Source: SHVZ01 sp041906305 (lineage in GTDB: Bacteria; Pseudomonadota; Alphaproteobacteria; SHVZ01). Taken from it: a DNA stretch of 64,000 nucleotides. Positions 1 through 9,494 of this stretch are shown here, one piece after another. The notes beneath the pieces are model-generated. The model saw only the letters and a list, made by a program, of their open reading frames with translations. It searched no databases and was not told the origin of the DNA. Where the stretch lies: contig JAYRJL010000002.1 in assembly GCA_041906305.1 (NCBI GenBank), positions 186,001 through 250,000 on the forward strand, given 5' to 3'. Both the position numbers and the translations under genes were made by a program. Position 1 is the stretch's first letter. Every line of letters begins with the position of its first letter.

Positions 1-81
1 CTCCGCGCAGATGTTTGCATAGATCGCACCGCGTTCAAGCGATGTCGGCAAATGTCACAACAATGTCTTCAATCTATTGAT
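1..81. other. Intergenic window edge, nothing recognised
   Basis: This stretch lies downstream of the last gene of the nuo-linked cluster. I see no convincing gene, terminator hairpin or promoter in it. It may belong to the upstream region of a gene outside the window. Confidence 0.4.
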
Positions 82-327
82 CTATTCACGTCCGATGAAG
101 TCGAAGCCGAACGGATCGAAGGTCACCAGCCACCAGATGACACCCCAGAATACCGCGGCGATGAGGGCCGCGAGGCCGGCCTTCCAGACGAGTCGGGGGT
201 TGGAGGGCGCACTGGTCGCCTGCCCGGCCGGCACGTTGTCCGGAACCTCGACCTTGAGGGGCAGGACGGTGAACCACGAGAGCCACCAGAGCACGACATA
301 GACCATGATGCCGGTTGCCCAGGTCAT
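82..327 (-). CDS. DUF1467 family small membrane protein
   Basis: An 81-residue protein with two hydrophobic helices, near residues 5-25 (begins WATGIMVYVVLWWLSWF) and 47-68, so probably an inner-membrane protein. Its length and the FDPFGFDF tail fit the alphaproteobacterial DUF1467 family, which has no known function. It starts 8 bases after the epimerase stop, as the last member of the nuo-birA-rnj-mce run; in many alphaproteobacteria this family sits at the same place beside mce. The function is not inferable from the sequence. Confidence 0.8.
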   Translation of the reverse strand: MTWATGIMVYVVLWWLSWFTVLPLKVEVPDNVPAGQATSAPSNPRLVWKAGLAALIAAVFWGVIWWLVTFDPFGFDFIGRE

Positions 328-335
328 GGCGGTGC

Positions 336-740
336 TCAGGCCTGCTCCAGCTCGACCAGGGTGCCGTAGAGGTCCTTCGGGTGCAGGAACAGCACCGGCT
401 TGTCGTGGGCGCCGATCTTGGGCTCACCGTCGCCGAGGACCCGGAGCCCCGCCGCCTTGAGGGCGTCGCGGGCGGCCAGGATGTCCTCGACCTCGTAGCA
501 GACGTGGTGGATGCCGCCGGAGGGGTTCTTGGCGAGGAAGCCCGCGATCGGCGAGGTCTCGCCCAGCGGGTGCAGGAGCTCGATCTTGGTGTTGGGCAGA
601 GTCACGAAGACGGTGGTGACGCCATGCGCCGGCATGGCGACCGGGCTCGACACCTGGGCCCCCAGCAGTCCGCGATAGGTGGACGAGGCGGCTTCCAGGT
701 CCGGCACGGCGATCGCGACATGGTTGAGGCGGCCGATCAT
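336..740 (-). CDS. mce: Methylmalonyl-CoA epimerase
   Basis: A 134-residue protein of the vicinal oxygen chelate fold, matching the usual length of methylmalonyl-CoA epimerase. It interconverts (R)- and (S)-methylmalonyl-CoA in propionyl-CoA breakdown, in the cytoplasm. The N-terminal LNHVAIAVPDLEAA carries the first metal-binding His, KIELLHPLGE follows mid-protein, GGIHHVCYEV carries the second His pair, and GTLVELEQ ends with the metal-binding Glu. It lies 26 bases after rnj on the same strand, the standard alphaproteobacterial arrangement. Confidence 0.93.
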   Translation of the reverse strand: MIGRLNHVAIAVPDLEAASSTYRGLLGAQVSSPVAMPAHGVTTVFVTLPNTKIELLHPLGETSPIAGFLAKNPSGGIHHVCYEVEDILAARDALKAAGLRVLGDGEPKIGAHDKPVLFLHPKDLYGTLVELEQA

Positions 741-766
741 GGTCGCTCCGTTCGTTTAAGTCCGCA

Positions 767-2431
767 TCATAGCCGGACGAGGTGGACCTCGGTCTGCGGC
801 TTCTTGCCCACCTCGGCGTTGACGAAGCGGCGGACCGCGAGCCTCGCCGCCTCCCGCACCGCGTCGTCGTCGCGGCGCTCGCCCTTGCCGAGGTCCTCGA
901 AGGCGCCAGCGACGGCATCGGCCGCGCCCTCGATCAGCCCTTCGCTGGTGTCGTTGTCGACCACGCCCTGGAGGCTCACGACCGGATCGGCCTCGAGCTT
1001 GCCGCCGCGGCCGACCACCAGGGTCACCACGGCGATGCCGTGGGTCATCAGCTTCTTCCGCGCCCGCATGGCGCCGCCATCCAGCGGCACCAGCTGGGTG
1101 CCGTCGAGGGCGAGACGGCCCGCGGTCACGCGCTCGACCACCGTCGCCGGTCCCGGCGCCAGGCGTACGATCGAGCCGTTCTCGGAGACGACCGCCTCCG
1201 GCACCTGGCATTCGCGGGCGAGCTTGGCGTGCTCGGCCAGGTGACGCGCCTCGCCATGGACCGGGATCGCGACGCGCGGGCGGACCCACTGGTACATGCG
1301 GGCGAGCTCGTCGCGCGCCGGATGGCCGGAGACGTGCACCCCCGCCTCCTCCGCCGTCGTCACGATCTCGACGCCGAGCTTCGAGAGCTGGTTCTGCAGC
1401 TTGGCGATCGCGCGCTCGTTCCCCGGGATGTTGCGCGAGGAGAAGATCGCGGCGTCGCCCGGCTCGAGCGTCACGTGCGGGTGCGTCCCCGACGCGATCC
1501 GCGACAGCGCCGAGCGCGGCTCGCCCTGGCTTCCGGTGCAGATCATCACGACCTTGTCGCGCAGCAGGAAGCCGGCGTCGTGCTCGGTGACGAAGGGCGG
1601 CAGGTCGCGGAGATATCCTGCCTCTTTCGCGGCGTCGTACATGCGCCAGAGCGAGCGCCCGACCAGGGCCGCATGGCGGTCATGCGCCTTGGCGGCGAGC
1701 GCGATCGACTCCAAACGCGCCACGTTGGAGGCGAAGCAGGCGACGACGACCCGCTCCCTGAAGCGGCCGACCAGGTCCTCGAGGTTCCGGCGGACATCCG
1801 CTTCCGACCCCGCCTCGCCGGCGACGAAGACGTTGGTCGAGTCCCCGACCAGCGCCAGCACGCCCTGGTCGCCGAGCCGGCGGAGCGCCGCCTCGTCGGC
1901 GACGGGGCCGATCAGGGGATCCGGATCGAACTTCCAGTCTCCGGTGTGCAGCACCGTCCCCGCCGGCGTCTTCAACGCGATCGCCATCGGCTCGGGGATC
2001 GAGTGGGTCAGGTGGATCAGCTCGAGGTCGAAGGGCTCGATCCGGAAGCTGCCCGAGACCGGAATCGGCCTGATCTCGACCCGGCGGGCGAGGTCCGCTT
2101 CCTGGAGCTTCCGCTTCAGCACCGCGGCGGTGAACGGCGTCGCATAGACCGGGCAGCCCAGCTGCGGCCAGAGATACGGGATCGCGCCGATATGATCCTC
2201 GTGCGCATGGGTCGCGACGATGCCGACAAGATCCTTGCGGCGCTCGACGATCCACTCGGGGTCCGGAAGGATCAACTCGACGCCCGGCGTCGTCTCGTCG
2301 CCGAAGGTGACGCCGCAATCGACGATCAGCCACTTGCCGCCGTAGCCGTAGAGATTGAGGTTCATCCCGATCTCCTCGGCCCCGCCCAGCGGCAGGAAGA
2401 GAAGCTCGGAGGATTTCTTGGACTTGTTCAT
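767..2431 (-). CDS. rnj: Ribonuclease J
   Basis: A 554-residue metallo-beta-lactamase/beta-CASP ribonuclease, the usual RNase J length. It has 5'-to-3' exonuclease and endonuclease activity on RNA and acts in rRNA maturation and mRNA turnover in the cytoplasm. The zinc motif HAHEDH is at residues 75-80, a second metal His in LTHSIPE near 160, the HTGDWKFD motif near 180, and the beta-CASP HVSGHPARDEL motif near 360. A C-terminal RNase J domain follows. Its ATG overlaps the birA stop by 4 bases, so translation is probably coupled. Confidence 0.96.
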   Translation of the reverse strand: MNKSKKSSELLFLPLGGAEEIGMNLNLYGYGGKWLIVDCGVTFGDETTPGVELILPDPEWIVERRKDLVGIVATHAHEDHIGAIPYLWPQLGCPVYATPFTAAVLKRKLQEADLARRVEIRPIPVSGSFRIEPFDLELIHLTHSIPEPMAIALKTPAGTVLHTGDWKFDPDPLIGPVADEAALRRLGDQGVLALVGDSTNVFVAGEAGSEADVRRNLEDLVGRFRERVVVACFASNVARLESIALAAKAHDRHAALVGRSLWRMYDAAKEAGYLRDLPPFVTEHDAGFLLRDKVVMICTGSQGEPRSALSRIASGTHPHVTLEPGDAAIFSSRNIPGNERAIAKLQNQLSKLGVEIVTTAEEAGVHVSGHPARDELARMYQWVRPRVAIPVHGEARHLAEHAKLARECQVPEAVVSENGSIVRLAPGPATVVERVTAGRLALDGTQLVPLDGGAMRARKKLMTHGIAVVTLVVGRGGKLEADPVVSLQGVVDNDTSEGLIEGAADAVAGAFEDLGKGERRDDDAVREAARLAVRRFVNAEVGKKPQTEVHLVRL

Positions 2432-3150
2432 GCGGCGAAGAAGATCTCTCCGGCGGTGATCTTCCGGCTGCCCCCCGCGCGGGTCAACACGATGGCGCCG
2501 GATTCGTCCAGGGCCGAGAAGATGCCGGTGTCGGTGTCACCCTCGCGGAAGGTCACCCGGATCTCGCGGCCGAGGCCGATGGCGCGCGCGAGCCACGCCT
2601 CGCGCACGGGCGCGAACCCCTCGTCCAGCCAGAGGCGGTAGCGTTCCAGGAACGCGGCCGCGAGGCCGTCGGTTGCCTCTTCGAGATCGGCGCGTCCTCC
2701 CTTGGCGGCAACCGAGGTCGCTCCATAGGGCGTGTCGGGCGGAAAATGCGCGATGTTGACGCCGATGCCGGCGACCAGGTGCCCCTGCCCGCCTTCGAGA
2801 AGGATGCCGCAGATCTTGGCACCGTCGACGAGCACGTCGTTCGGCCACTTGAAGCCGACGCTGCCGGTGACGCCGAGCCGGTCGACGAGGTCGCCGACGG
2901 CGAGCGCCGCGACGAAGGAAAGCTGCGAGATCACCGAGGGCGGCCGGTCGGGCCTCAGCACGATCGTTGCGTAGAGGTTGCCCTCGGGCGAGACCCAGGT
3001 CTTGCCGCGACGGCCGCGGCCGGCCGACTGGCGCCGCGTGGTCACGTAAGTGAACTCGGGCGCACCGGATTCGGCGAGGCGGAGCGCCTCGGCGTTGGTG
3101 GATCCGACCTCTTCGTACGCGACCCGCCGGAATTCGGCGGGCAGCGTCAT
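2428..3150 (-). CDS. birA: Biotin--[acetyl-CoA-carboxylase] ligase
   Basis: A 240-residue biotin protein ligase without the N-terminal helix-turn-helix of the E. coli enzyme, so it is a ligase and not a repressor. It activates biotin with ATP and attaches it to a lysine of carboxylase carrier proteins. Visible motifs are EEVGSTNAEA, the adenylate-binding loop GRGRRGKTW near residue 45, and KWPNDVLVDGAKICGILLEG carrying the catalytic lysines. The ATG at 3150 forms an ATGA overlap with the nuoN stop; a longer open frame upstream lies inside nuoN and is ignored. Confidence 0.93.
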   Translation of the reverse strand: MTLPAEFRRVAYEEVGSTNAEALRLAESGAPEFTYVTTRRQSAGRGRRGKTWVSPEGNLYATIVLRPDRPPSVISQLSFVAALAVGDLVDRLGVTGSVGFKWPNDVLVDGAKICGILLEGGQGHLVAGIGVNIAHFPPDTPYGATSVAAKGGRADLEEATDGLAAAFLERYRLWLDEGFAPVREAWLARAIGLGREIRVTFREGDTDTGIFSALDESGAIVLTRAGGSRKITAGEIFFAA

Positions 3151-4601
3151 GCCGGGAAGAGCGCGCGTGCGGCCATCGCCGCCGTGGTCAGCACCGGGCT
3201 CGGCCAGATGAAGAACAGCAGGATCAGCAGCGCGCTGACCGCCTGCACCGCGCCGACCGTGCCGCCGATCGCGTCCTTGTCGAGCGGCGTCGCCGCCTCG
3301 TCGAAGTACATGATCTTGATGATGCGGAGGTAGTAGAAGGCGCCCACCACCGAGGTCAGCACGCCGATCACCGCCAGCGCGTAGAGGCCCGCCTCGACCG
3401 CGGCGAGGAAGACATAGAGCTTGCCGAAGAACCCGGCGAGCGGCGGTATCCCGGCGAGCGAGAACAGGAAGATCGCGAAGGCCATCGCCATCGCCGGGTG
3501 GGTCCTGGAGAGGCCGGCGAGGTCGGAGATGCTCTCGACCATCTTGCCGCCCTGGCGCATCGACAGCACGACGGCGAAGGAGCCGGCCGTCATCACCAGG
3601 TAGATCGCGAGATAGATGAGGACGCCACGGACGCCGGACTCTGTCCCGGCGGCGAGGCCGACCAGCGCATAGCCCATGTTGCCGATCGAGCTGTAGGCCA
3701 GCAGGCGCTTGATGTTGGTCTGGTTGATCGCGGCGATGGACCCAAGCGCCATCGAGCCAATCGAGATCGCCATCAGGATCGGACGCCAGTCGATCACCAG
3801 CTCGCCGAACGGCCCGATCATGACACGGACGAACAGCGCCACCGCGGCGGCCTTCGGCGCGATCGCGAACAGCGCTGTCACCGGTGTCGGCGCGCCCTCG
3901 TAGACGTCGGGCGTCCACATGTGGAACGGCACCGCCGAGACCTTGAAGGCGAGGCCGGCGGCGAGGAACACGATGCCGAAGACCAGGCCGATCGAGGCGG
4001 CGCCCTCGTTGTCGGCGACCGACTGGGCGATCGCCTCGAAGCCGGTGGCGCCAGTCGCGCCATAGATCATCGAGCAGCCATAGAGCAGCATGCCGGACGA
4101 CAGCGCGCCGAGGACGAAGTACTTGAGTCCGGCCTCGGTCGAGCGGATGCGGTCGCGCTGGAAAGACGCGACGACGTAGAGCGCCAGCGACTGCAGCTCG
4201 AGGCCGAGATAGAGCGTGATCAGGTCGTTGGCCGAGACCATGACCAGCATGCCGAGCGTCGCCAGCACGATCAGCACCGGATACTCGAAGCGCCCCATTT
4301 CCTCCCTCTCGATGTAGTCAAGAGCGAGGATGATCGAGACCGCCGAGCCCAGCAGCACCAGGACCTTGACGAAGATCGCGAAGGCGTCGGTCACGAACTG
4401 GCCGCCGAAGGCGACAGTGCGGCCAGGGGCTCCGCCCATCACCAGGAAGGCCGCGACCAGCAGCACCAGCACCGCGAGCCAGGAGAGGCTGCGCGTGCCC
4501 TTGTCGCCGCGGAAGACGCCGATCATCAGGAGCGCCATGCCGGCTACCGCCAGCCAGATCTCCGGCAGTGCCGGCATCAGCGGGATCGAGGTCATGGGCA
4601 T
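3147..4601 (-). CDS. nuoN: NADH-quinone oxidoreductase subunit N
   Basis: A 484-residue polytopic membrane protein of the antiporter-like family, forming part of the proton-pumping arm of complex I. It shows about 14 hydrophobic segments and the family signature in YSSIGNMGYALVGLAAG, preceded by NQTNIKRLLA with the conserved lysine. The length is usual for NuoN. A second ATG at 4595 is equally possible. It follows nuoM by 4 bases and overlaps birA by 4, so it ends the nuo genes while the transcript probably continues. Confidence 0.96.
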   Translation of the reverse strand: MPMTSIPLMPALPEIWLAVAGMALLMIGVFRGDKGTRSLSWLAVLVLLVAAFLVMGGAPGRTVAFGGQFVTDAFAIFVKVLVLLGSAVSIILALDYIEREEMGRFEYPVLIVLATLGMLVMVSANDLITLYLGLELQSLALYVVASFQRDRIRSTEAGLKYFVLGALSSGMLLYGCSMIYGATGATGFEAIAQSVADNEGAASIGLVFGIVFLAAGLAFKVSAVPFHMWTPDVYEGAPTPVTALFAIAPKAAAVALFVRVMIGPFGELVIDWRPILMAISIGSMALGSIAAINQTNIKRLLAYSSIGNMGYALVGLAAGTESGVRGVLIYLAIYLVMTAGSFAVVLSMRQGGKMVESISDLAGLSRTHPAMAMAFAIFLFSLAGIPPLAGFFGKLYVFLAAVEAGLYALAVIGVLTSVVGAFYYLRIIKIMYFDEAATPLDKDAIGGTVGAVQAVSALLILLFFIWPSPVLTTAAMAARALFPA

Positions 4602-4605
4602 GGTC

Positions 4606-6123
4606 CTAGCGCCGGGCGTCCGCGACCGTCGAGGGGCGCGGGACCTGGGCGGTCTCGTACTTGGTCACGAGGTTGACGATGGAGACGTGCATCGGCCGGG
4701 TGAAGGAGACCGGGTAGACGCCCATCCAGATGGTCAGCACCACCAGCGGCGCGAACACCGCGACCTCGCGCCAGGAGAGATCGAGGATCGACTTCAGATC
4801 CTCCTTCTCGAGCTTGCCGAAGATCACGCGCCGGTAGAGGTAGAGCATGTAGGCCGCGCCCAGGACGACGCCCGAGGTCGCGAGCGTCGCCACCAGGGTC
4901 GAGGCCTGGAAGGCGCCGGTCAGCACCAGGAACTCGCCGACGAAGCCGGAGGTTCCGGGTAGGCCGACCGAGGCCATGGTGAAGACCATGAAGGTGAAGG
5001 CGTAGGCCGGCATCCGGTTGACCAAGCCGCCGTAGCGCGCGATCTCGCGGCTGTGGATGCGGTCGTAGACGACGCCGACGCAGAGGAAGAGCGCGGCCGA
5101 GACGACGCCGTGGCTCAGCATCTGGTAGACCGCGCCGGTCACCGCCTGGGTGTTGAGGGCGAAGATGCCGATCGTCACGTAGCCCATATGGGCGACCGAC
5201 GAATAGGCGATCAGCTTCTTCATGTCCTCCTGGGCCAGCGCCACCAGCGAGGTGTAGATCACCGCCACCACCGAGAGTCCATAGATCAGCGGCGTGAAGT
5301 AGTGGGTCGCCTCCGGCAGCATCGGCACCGAGAAGCGGAGGAAGCCGTAGGCGCCCATCTTCAGGAGCACGCCGGCGAGGATCACCGAGCCCGCCGTCGG
5401 CGCTTCCACGTGCGCGTCGGGCAGCCAGGTGTGGACCGGCCACATCGGCACCTTGACCGCGAACGAGGCGAAGAAGGCGAGCCACAGCCACTTCTGCATG
5501 GCGAGCGGCAGGTGCGCCGACATCAGCGTCGGGATGTCGGTGGTCCCGGTCTCGAAGAAGATGGCGAGGATCGCCAGCAGCATCAGGACCGAGCCGGTGA
5601 GCGTGTAGAGGAAGAACTTGAAGGCCGAATAGACCCGGCGCGCCCCGCCCCACACGCCGATGATCAGGAACATCGGGATCAGGACGGCTTCGAAGAAGAT
5701 GTAGAAGACGACGAAGTCGAGCGCGGCGAAGGTGCCGACCATGAAGGTCTCGAGCACCAGGAACGCGACCATGTACTCCTTGACCCGGTGCTCGACCGCT
5801 TCCCAGCTCGCCAGCACGCAGATCGGCGTCAGCAGGGTCGACAGCAGGATGAAGAACATCGAGATGCCGTCGACGCCCATGTGATAGTTGATCCCGAAGG
5901 CCGGGATCCATGCCGCCTTCTCGACGAACTGGAAGTCCGAGACGTCCGGATCGAAGTTGAGCCAGAGCGGCAGCGACACGAAGAAGACGATCACCGAGGT
6001 CCAGAGCGCGATCCAGCGCGCGTTGCGCGCCACGACCTCGGGCGATCCCCGGGTCAGGAGGATGATCGCCGCGCCGACGAGCGGCAGGAACGTCGTCAGC
6101 GACAGGATGGGCCAATCGCTCAT
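4606..6123 (-). CDS. nuoM: NADH-quinone oxidoreductase subunit M
   Basis: A 505-residue antiporter-like membrane subunit of complex I. It starts with SDWPILSLTTFLPLVGA and shows the diagnostic FNMDGISMFFILL-like stretch as MGVDGISMFFILLS near residue 85, the conserved lysine in EDMKKLIAYSSVAHMGYV, and a TSGFVGEFL helix break near 405. All are typical of NuoM. It follows nuoL by 3 bases and precedes nuoN by 4, within the single operon. Confidence 0.97.
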   Translation of the reverse strand: MSDWPILSLTTFLPLVGAAIILLTRGSPEVVARNARWIALWTSVIVFFVSLPLWLNFDPDVSDFQFVEKAAWIPAFGINYHMGVDGISMFFILLSTLLTPICVLASWEAVEHRVKEYMVAFLVLETFMVGTFAALDFVVFYIFFEAVLIPMFLIIGVWGGARRVYSAFKFFLYTLTGSVLMLLAILAIFFETGTTDIPTLMSAHLPLAMQKWLWLAFFASFAVKVPMWPVHTWLPDAHVEAPTAGSVILAGVLLKMGAYGFLRFSVPMLPEATHYFTPLIYGLSVVAVIYTSLVALAQEDMKKLIAYSSVAHMGYVTIGIFALNTQAVTGAVYQMLSHGVVSAALFLCVGVVYDRIHSREIARYGGLVNRMPAYAFTFMVFTMASVGLPGTSGFVGEFLVLTGAFQASTLVATLATSGVVLGAAYMLYLYRRVIFGKLEKEDLKSILDLSWREVAVFAPLVVLTIWMGVYPVSFTRPMHVSIVNLVTKYETAQVPRPSTVADARR

Positions 6124-6126
6124 CGT

Positions 6127-8061
6127 CTAGCGCCCCATCCGGTAGAGGTAGAAGCTCGCCAGGATCACGACGCCGATCAGCATGGCGAAGGCGTAGTGGT
6201 AGACGTAGCCGGTCTGCATCCGCCCTGCCCTGCGGGCAGCCGCGACCGTGGTCGCGGCGATGCCGTCGGGGCCGAGCCCGTCGATCACCGCCCCGTCGCC
6301 GCCCTTCCACAGGCTGCGGCCGATCCAGAAGGCCGGCCTGACGAACAGCCAGTCATAGAGCTCGTCGAAGTACCACTTGTTGTAGAGGAACAGCCAGATG
6401 CCGCGGAACGCCTCGATCATGCGTCCCGGCATCTCCGGGCTCACGATATAGGCCATGTAGGCGCCGGCGATGCCGAGTGCCGCGGCGATGGTCGGCATCA
6501 GCTTGACCCAGAGCGGCACGTGATGCGCGTGCTCGACCGTGTCGTGGTCGGGCAGTACGAAGATCGCGTTGCCCCAGAAATGCTCGCGGCCGTCGCCGAC
6601 GAAGAGACCGTTGAGCGCAAAGCCGGCGACGATCGCACCGATCGCCAGCACATAGAGCGGCGCCAGCATGATCTGCGGCGACTCGTGCACGTGCTCCATC
6701 GTGTGATGGTCGGCCCTGGGTGCGCCGTGGAAGGTCAGGAACAGCAGGCGCCAGGAGTAGAAGGCGGTGAGCAGCGCGGCGAAGGTGCCCATGACGAAGG
6801 CGTACATGCCGACGCCGGAATGCGCGGCATAGGCGGCTTCCAGCATGATGTCCTTCGAGAAGAACCCGGCGAAGGGCGGAACGCCCGCGAGCGCCAGATT
6901 GCCGATCCACATCAGCGCGTAGGTCACCGGGATCAGCTTCCAGATGCCGCCCATCTTGCGCATGTCCTGCTCGTCGGACATGGCGTGGATGACCGAGCCG
7001 GCGCCGAGGAACAGGAGGGCCTTGAAGAAGGCGTGCGTGATCAGGTGGAACATCGCCGCCTGGTAGGCCGAGACGCCAGCGGCGAAGAACATGTAGCCCA
7101 GCTGGCTGCAGGTCGAATACGCGATCACCCGCTTGATGTCGTACTGCGTCAGGCCGACGGTCGCGGCGAATATCGCGGTCGAGGCGCCGACGACGGTGAC
7201 GACCGCGAGCGCGGTCGGCGCGTACTCGAACATCGGCGAGAGCCGGCAAACCATGAACACGCCGGCGGTGACCATGGTCGCCGCATGGATCAGGGCCGAG
7301 ACCGGGGTCGGGCCTTCCATCGCGTCCGGCAGCCAGGTGTGCAGGCCGAGCTGCGCCGACTTGCCCATCGCGCCGACGAACAGCAGGAGGCAGATCGTCG
7401 TCAGCGTGTCGAGGTTCCATCCGAGGAAGTTGATCGTGGTGCCAACCTTGCCCGGCGTCGCCGCGAAGACCGCGTCGAAGCCGACCGAGTCGAAGACCAT
7501 GAACACGCCGAAGATGCCGAGCGCGAATCCGAAGTCGCCGACGCGGTTGACGATGAAGGCCTTCATCGCCGCGGCGTTCGCCGAGGGCTTCTGGTACCAG
7601 AAGCCGATCAGCAGGTACGACGCGAGGCCGACGCCTTCCCAGCCGAAGAACAGCTGAACGAAGTTGTCAGCCGACACCAGCATCAGCATGAAGAAGGTGA
7701 ACAGGCTCAGATAGGCCATGAACCTCGGGATCGAGTCGTCATGGGCCATGTAGCCGCACGAGTAGATGTGGATCATGCACGAGACGAGCGAGATCATGCC
7801 GATCATCGTCGCCGACAGCGCATCGAGCCTGACCGACCAGGTCACGTCGAAGGAGCCGGAGACGATCCAGGACGCGATCTCGATCGTTCGCGTGTGGCCC
7901 ATCAGGGAGACGTCGTAGAAGACGTAGGCGCCGGTAACGGCGGCCAGCGCCATGCAGCCGACAGTGACGAGCTGCGACCCGCGGTCCCCGATCAGGCGGC
8001 CGAACAGGCCGGCGATGATCGCGCCGAGGAGAGGCAGGAAGACAGGAGCGGCGTGCAGCAC
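6127..8061 (-). CDS. nuoL: NADH-quinone oxidoreductase subunit L
   Basis: A 644-residue distal antiporter-like subunit of complex I, of usual length. It has the NuoL signature GWEGVGLASYLLIGFW near residue 145, GPTPVSALIHAATMVTAGVF near 230, and the lysine segment YDIKRVIAYSTCSQLGYM. The long C-terminal extension, rich in hydrophobic and charged helix, corresponds to the lateral helix HL and the last transmembrane segment. It sits 5 bases after nuoK and 3 before nuoM. Confidence 0.97.
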   Translation of the reverse strand: MLHAAPVFLPLLGAIIAGLFGRLIGDRGSQLVTVGCMALAAVTGAYVFYDVSLMGHTRTIEIASWIVSGSFDVTWSVRLDALSATMIGMISLVSCMIHIYSCGYMAHDDSIPRFMAYLSLFTFFMLMLVSADNFVQLFFGWEGVGLASYLLIGFWYQKPSANAAAMKAFIVNRVGDFGFALGIFGVFMVFDSVGFDAVFAATPGKVGTTINFLGWNLDTLTTICLLLFVGAMGKSAQLGLHTWLPDAMEGPTPVSALIHAATMVTAGVFMVCRLSPMFEYAPTALAVVTVVGASTAIFAATVGLTQYDIKRVIAYSTCSQLGYMFFAAGVSAYQAAMFHLITHAFFKALLFLGAGSVIHAMSDEQDMRKMGGIWKLIPVTYALMWIGNLALAGVPPFAGFFSKDIMLEAAYAAHSGVGMYAFVMGTFAALLTAFYSWRLLFLTFHGAPRADHHTMEHVHESPQIMLAPLYVLAIGAIVAGFALNGLFVGDGREHFWGNAIFVLPDHDTVEHAHHVPLWVKLMPTIAAALGIAGAYMAYIVSPEMPGRMIEAFRGIWLFLYNKWYFDELYDWLFVRPAFWIGRSLWKGGDGAVIDGLGPDGIAATTVAAARRAGRMQTGYVYHYAFAMLIGVVILASFYLYRMGR

Positions 8062-8066
8062 GTCCG

Positions 8067-8378
8067 TCAGCCCTTCATCAGGTTGATGTCCTCGACCGCG
8101 ATCGAGCCGCGGTTTCGGAAGTAGACCACGAGGATCGCAAGGCCGATCGCCGCCTCGGCGGCGGCGACGGTCAGCACGAACATGGCGAAGACCTGGCCGA
8201 CCAGGTCGCCCATGTGCGCCGAGAACGCCACCAGGTTGATGTTGACGGCGAGCAGCATGAGCTCGACCGACATCAGGATGATGATGACGTTCTTGCGGTT
8301 GAGGAAGATGCCGAACACGCCGAGCGTGAACAGGATCGCGGCGACGGTCAGGTAGTGGCCGAGCGTGATCACGAACAT
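8067..8378 (-). CDS. nuoK: NADH-quinone oxidoreductase subunit K
   Basis: A 103-residue protein with three transmembrane helices, matching NuoK (homologue of mitochondrial ND4L). The second helix carries a conserved membrane Glu in IILMSVELMLLAVN, and the third carries another in AAAEAAIGLAILV, both part of the proton path. The ATG shares one base with the nuoJ stop (TGATG), which implies translational coupling. Confidence 0.97.
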   Translation of the reverse strand: MFVITLGHYLTVAAILFTLGVFGIFLNRKNVIIILMSVELMLLAVNINLVAFSAHMGDLVGQVFAMFVLTVAAAEAAIGLAILVVYFRNRGSIAVEDINLMKG

Positions 8379-8986
8379 CAGACGCCGCTCCCCGTCCGGA
8401 CCTTCACGACCTCGACCGACTCCGCCTTCGTGCGCGCGACCTGGGTGCCAATGGTCTGGCGGCGGACGCCGCCGCGCTGGCGGAGCGTCAGCACGATCGC
8501 ACCGACCATCGCCACCAGCAGCACCATGCCCGACGCCTGGAACAGGTAGACGTAGTCGGTATAGAGGATGCGGCCCAGCGCCTCGGTGTTGCTCATCTCA
8601 GAGATCGGCGGCATCGGCCGGGTCTGGGCACCGTCGGGCGCGCCGATCCAGGAGCCGAAGATCAGCACGAGCTCGGCCAGCAGGATGAGCCCGACCGCGG
8701 CGCCGACCGGCAGGTAGCGGAGCAGGCCCTGGCGCATGCGCGAGAAGTTGATGTCGAGCATCATGACGACGAACAGGAACAGCACGGCGACCGCGCCGAC
8801 ATAGACGATGACCAGGATCATCGCCAGGAACTCGGCCCCCATCAGGACGAAGAGGCCGGCGGCGTTGAAGAAGGCGAGGATCAGGAACAGGACCGAGTGG
8901 ACCGGGTTCCTGGCCGAGATGACCATGACGCCGGAGGCCACTGCCACCAGCGCGAAGAGATAGAAGGAGAGCGCCTGGATCACCAT
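8378..8986 (-). CDS. nuoJ: NADH-quinone oxidoreductase subunit J
   Basis: A 202-residue, five-helix membrane subunit of complex I (ND6 homologue). The conserved third-helix segment is present as EFLAMILVIVYVGAVAVLFLFV. The start at MVIQALSFYLFAL (8986) was chosen because it lies 7 bases after the nuoI stop and gives the usual length; the longer frame upstream reads through nuoI. The C-terminal tail after the last helix is polar and basic, as in related species. Confidence 0.96.
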   Translation of the reverse strand: MVIQALSFYLFALVAVASGVMVISARNPVHSVLFLILAFFNAAGLFVLMGAEFLAMILVIVYVGAVAVLFLFVVMMLDINFSRMRQGLLRYLPVGAAVGLILLAELVLIFGSWIGAPDGAQTRPMPPISEMSNTEALGRILYTDYVYLFQASGMVLLVAMVGAIVLTLRQRGGVRRQTIGTQVARTKAESVEVVKVRTGSGV

Positions 8987-8993
8987 GGTCGGC

Positions 8994-9482
8994 TCACCTG
9001 TACGGCGCGTCGGCGACGAGGTTGGCCTGGATCTCCGACTCCCACCGGTCGCCGTTCTCGAGCAGCTTCTCCTTGTTGTAGAAGAGCTCCTCGCGGGTCT
9101 CGGCGGCGAACTCGAAGTTCGGCCCCTCGACGATCGCATCCACCGGGCAGGCTTCCTGGCAGAAGCCGCAGTAGATGCACTTGGTCATGTCGATGTCGTA
9201 GCGCGTGGTGCGGCGGCTGCCGTCCTCGCGGGGCTCGGCCTCGATCGTGATCGCCTGCGCCGGGCACACCGCCTCGCACAGCTTGCACGCGATGCAGCGC
9301 TCCTCGCCGTTCGGGTAGCGGCGAAGCGCGTGCTCGCCGCGAAAGCGCGGGCTGAGCGGGCCCTTCTCGTAGGGATAGTTCAGCGTCACCTTGGGCGTGA
9401 AGAAGTAGCGCAAGGTGATGGCCATGCCGGAGATCAGCTCTCCGAGCAGCAGGCTCTTCGCGGCGTTGCCTAAGACAGCCAT
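8994..9482 (-). CDS. nuoI: NADH-quinone oxidoreductase subunit I
   Basis: A 162-residue 8Fe-ferredoxin-type subunit that carries clusters N6a and N6b in the peripheral arm of complex I. Two complete CxxCxxCxxxCP motifs are visible: CIACKLCEAVCP near residue 61 and CIYCGFCQEACP near residue 101. The N-terminal LRYFFTPKVTLNYPYEKGPLS is the conserved membrane-contact segment of alphaproteobacterial and mitochondrial TYKY homologues. It follows nuoH by 12 bases. Confidence 0.97.
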   Translation of the reverse strand: MAVLGNAAKSLLLGELISGMAITLRYFFTPKVTLNYPYEKGPLSPRFRGEHALRRYPNGEERCIACKLCEAVCPAQAITIEAEPREDGSRRTTRYDIDMTKCIYCGFCQEACPVDAIVEGPNFEFAAETREELFYNKEKLLENGDRWESEIQANLVADAPYR

Positions 9483-9494
9483 GTCATTCCTCCG

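Noticed and set aside
5053..8124. A plus-strand open frame of over 1000 codons opposite nuoL and nuoM
   Set aside because: The nuo genes on the minus strand match known subunits in full. The antisense frame encodes only Arg/His/Asp-rich low-complexity sequence typical of GC-rich shadows.
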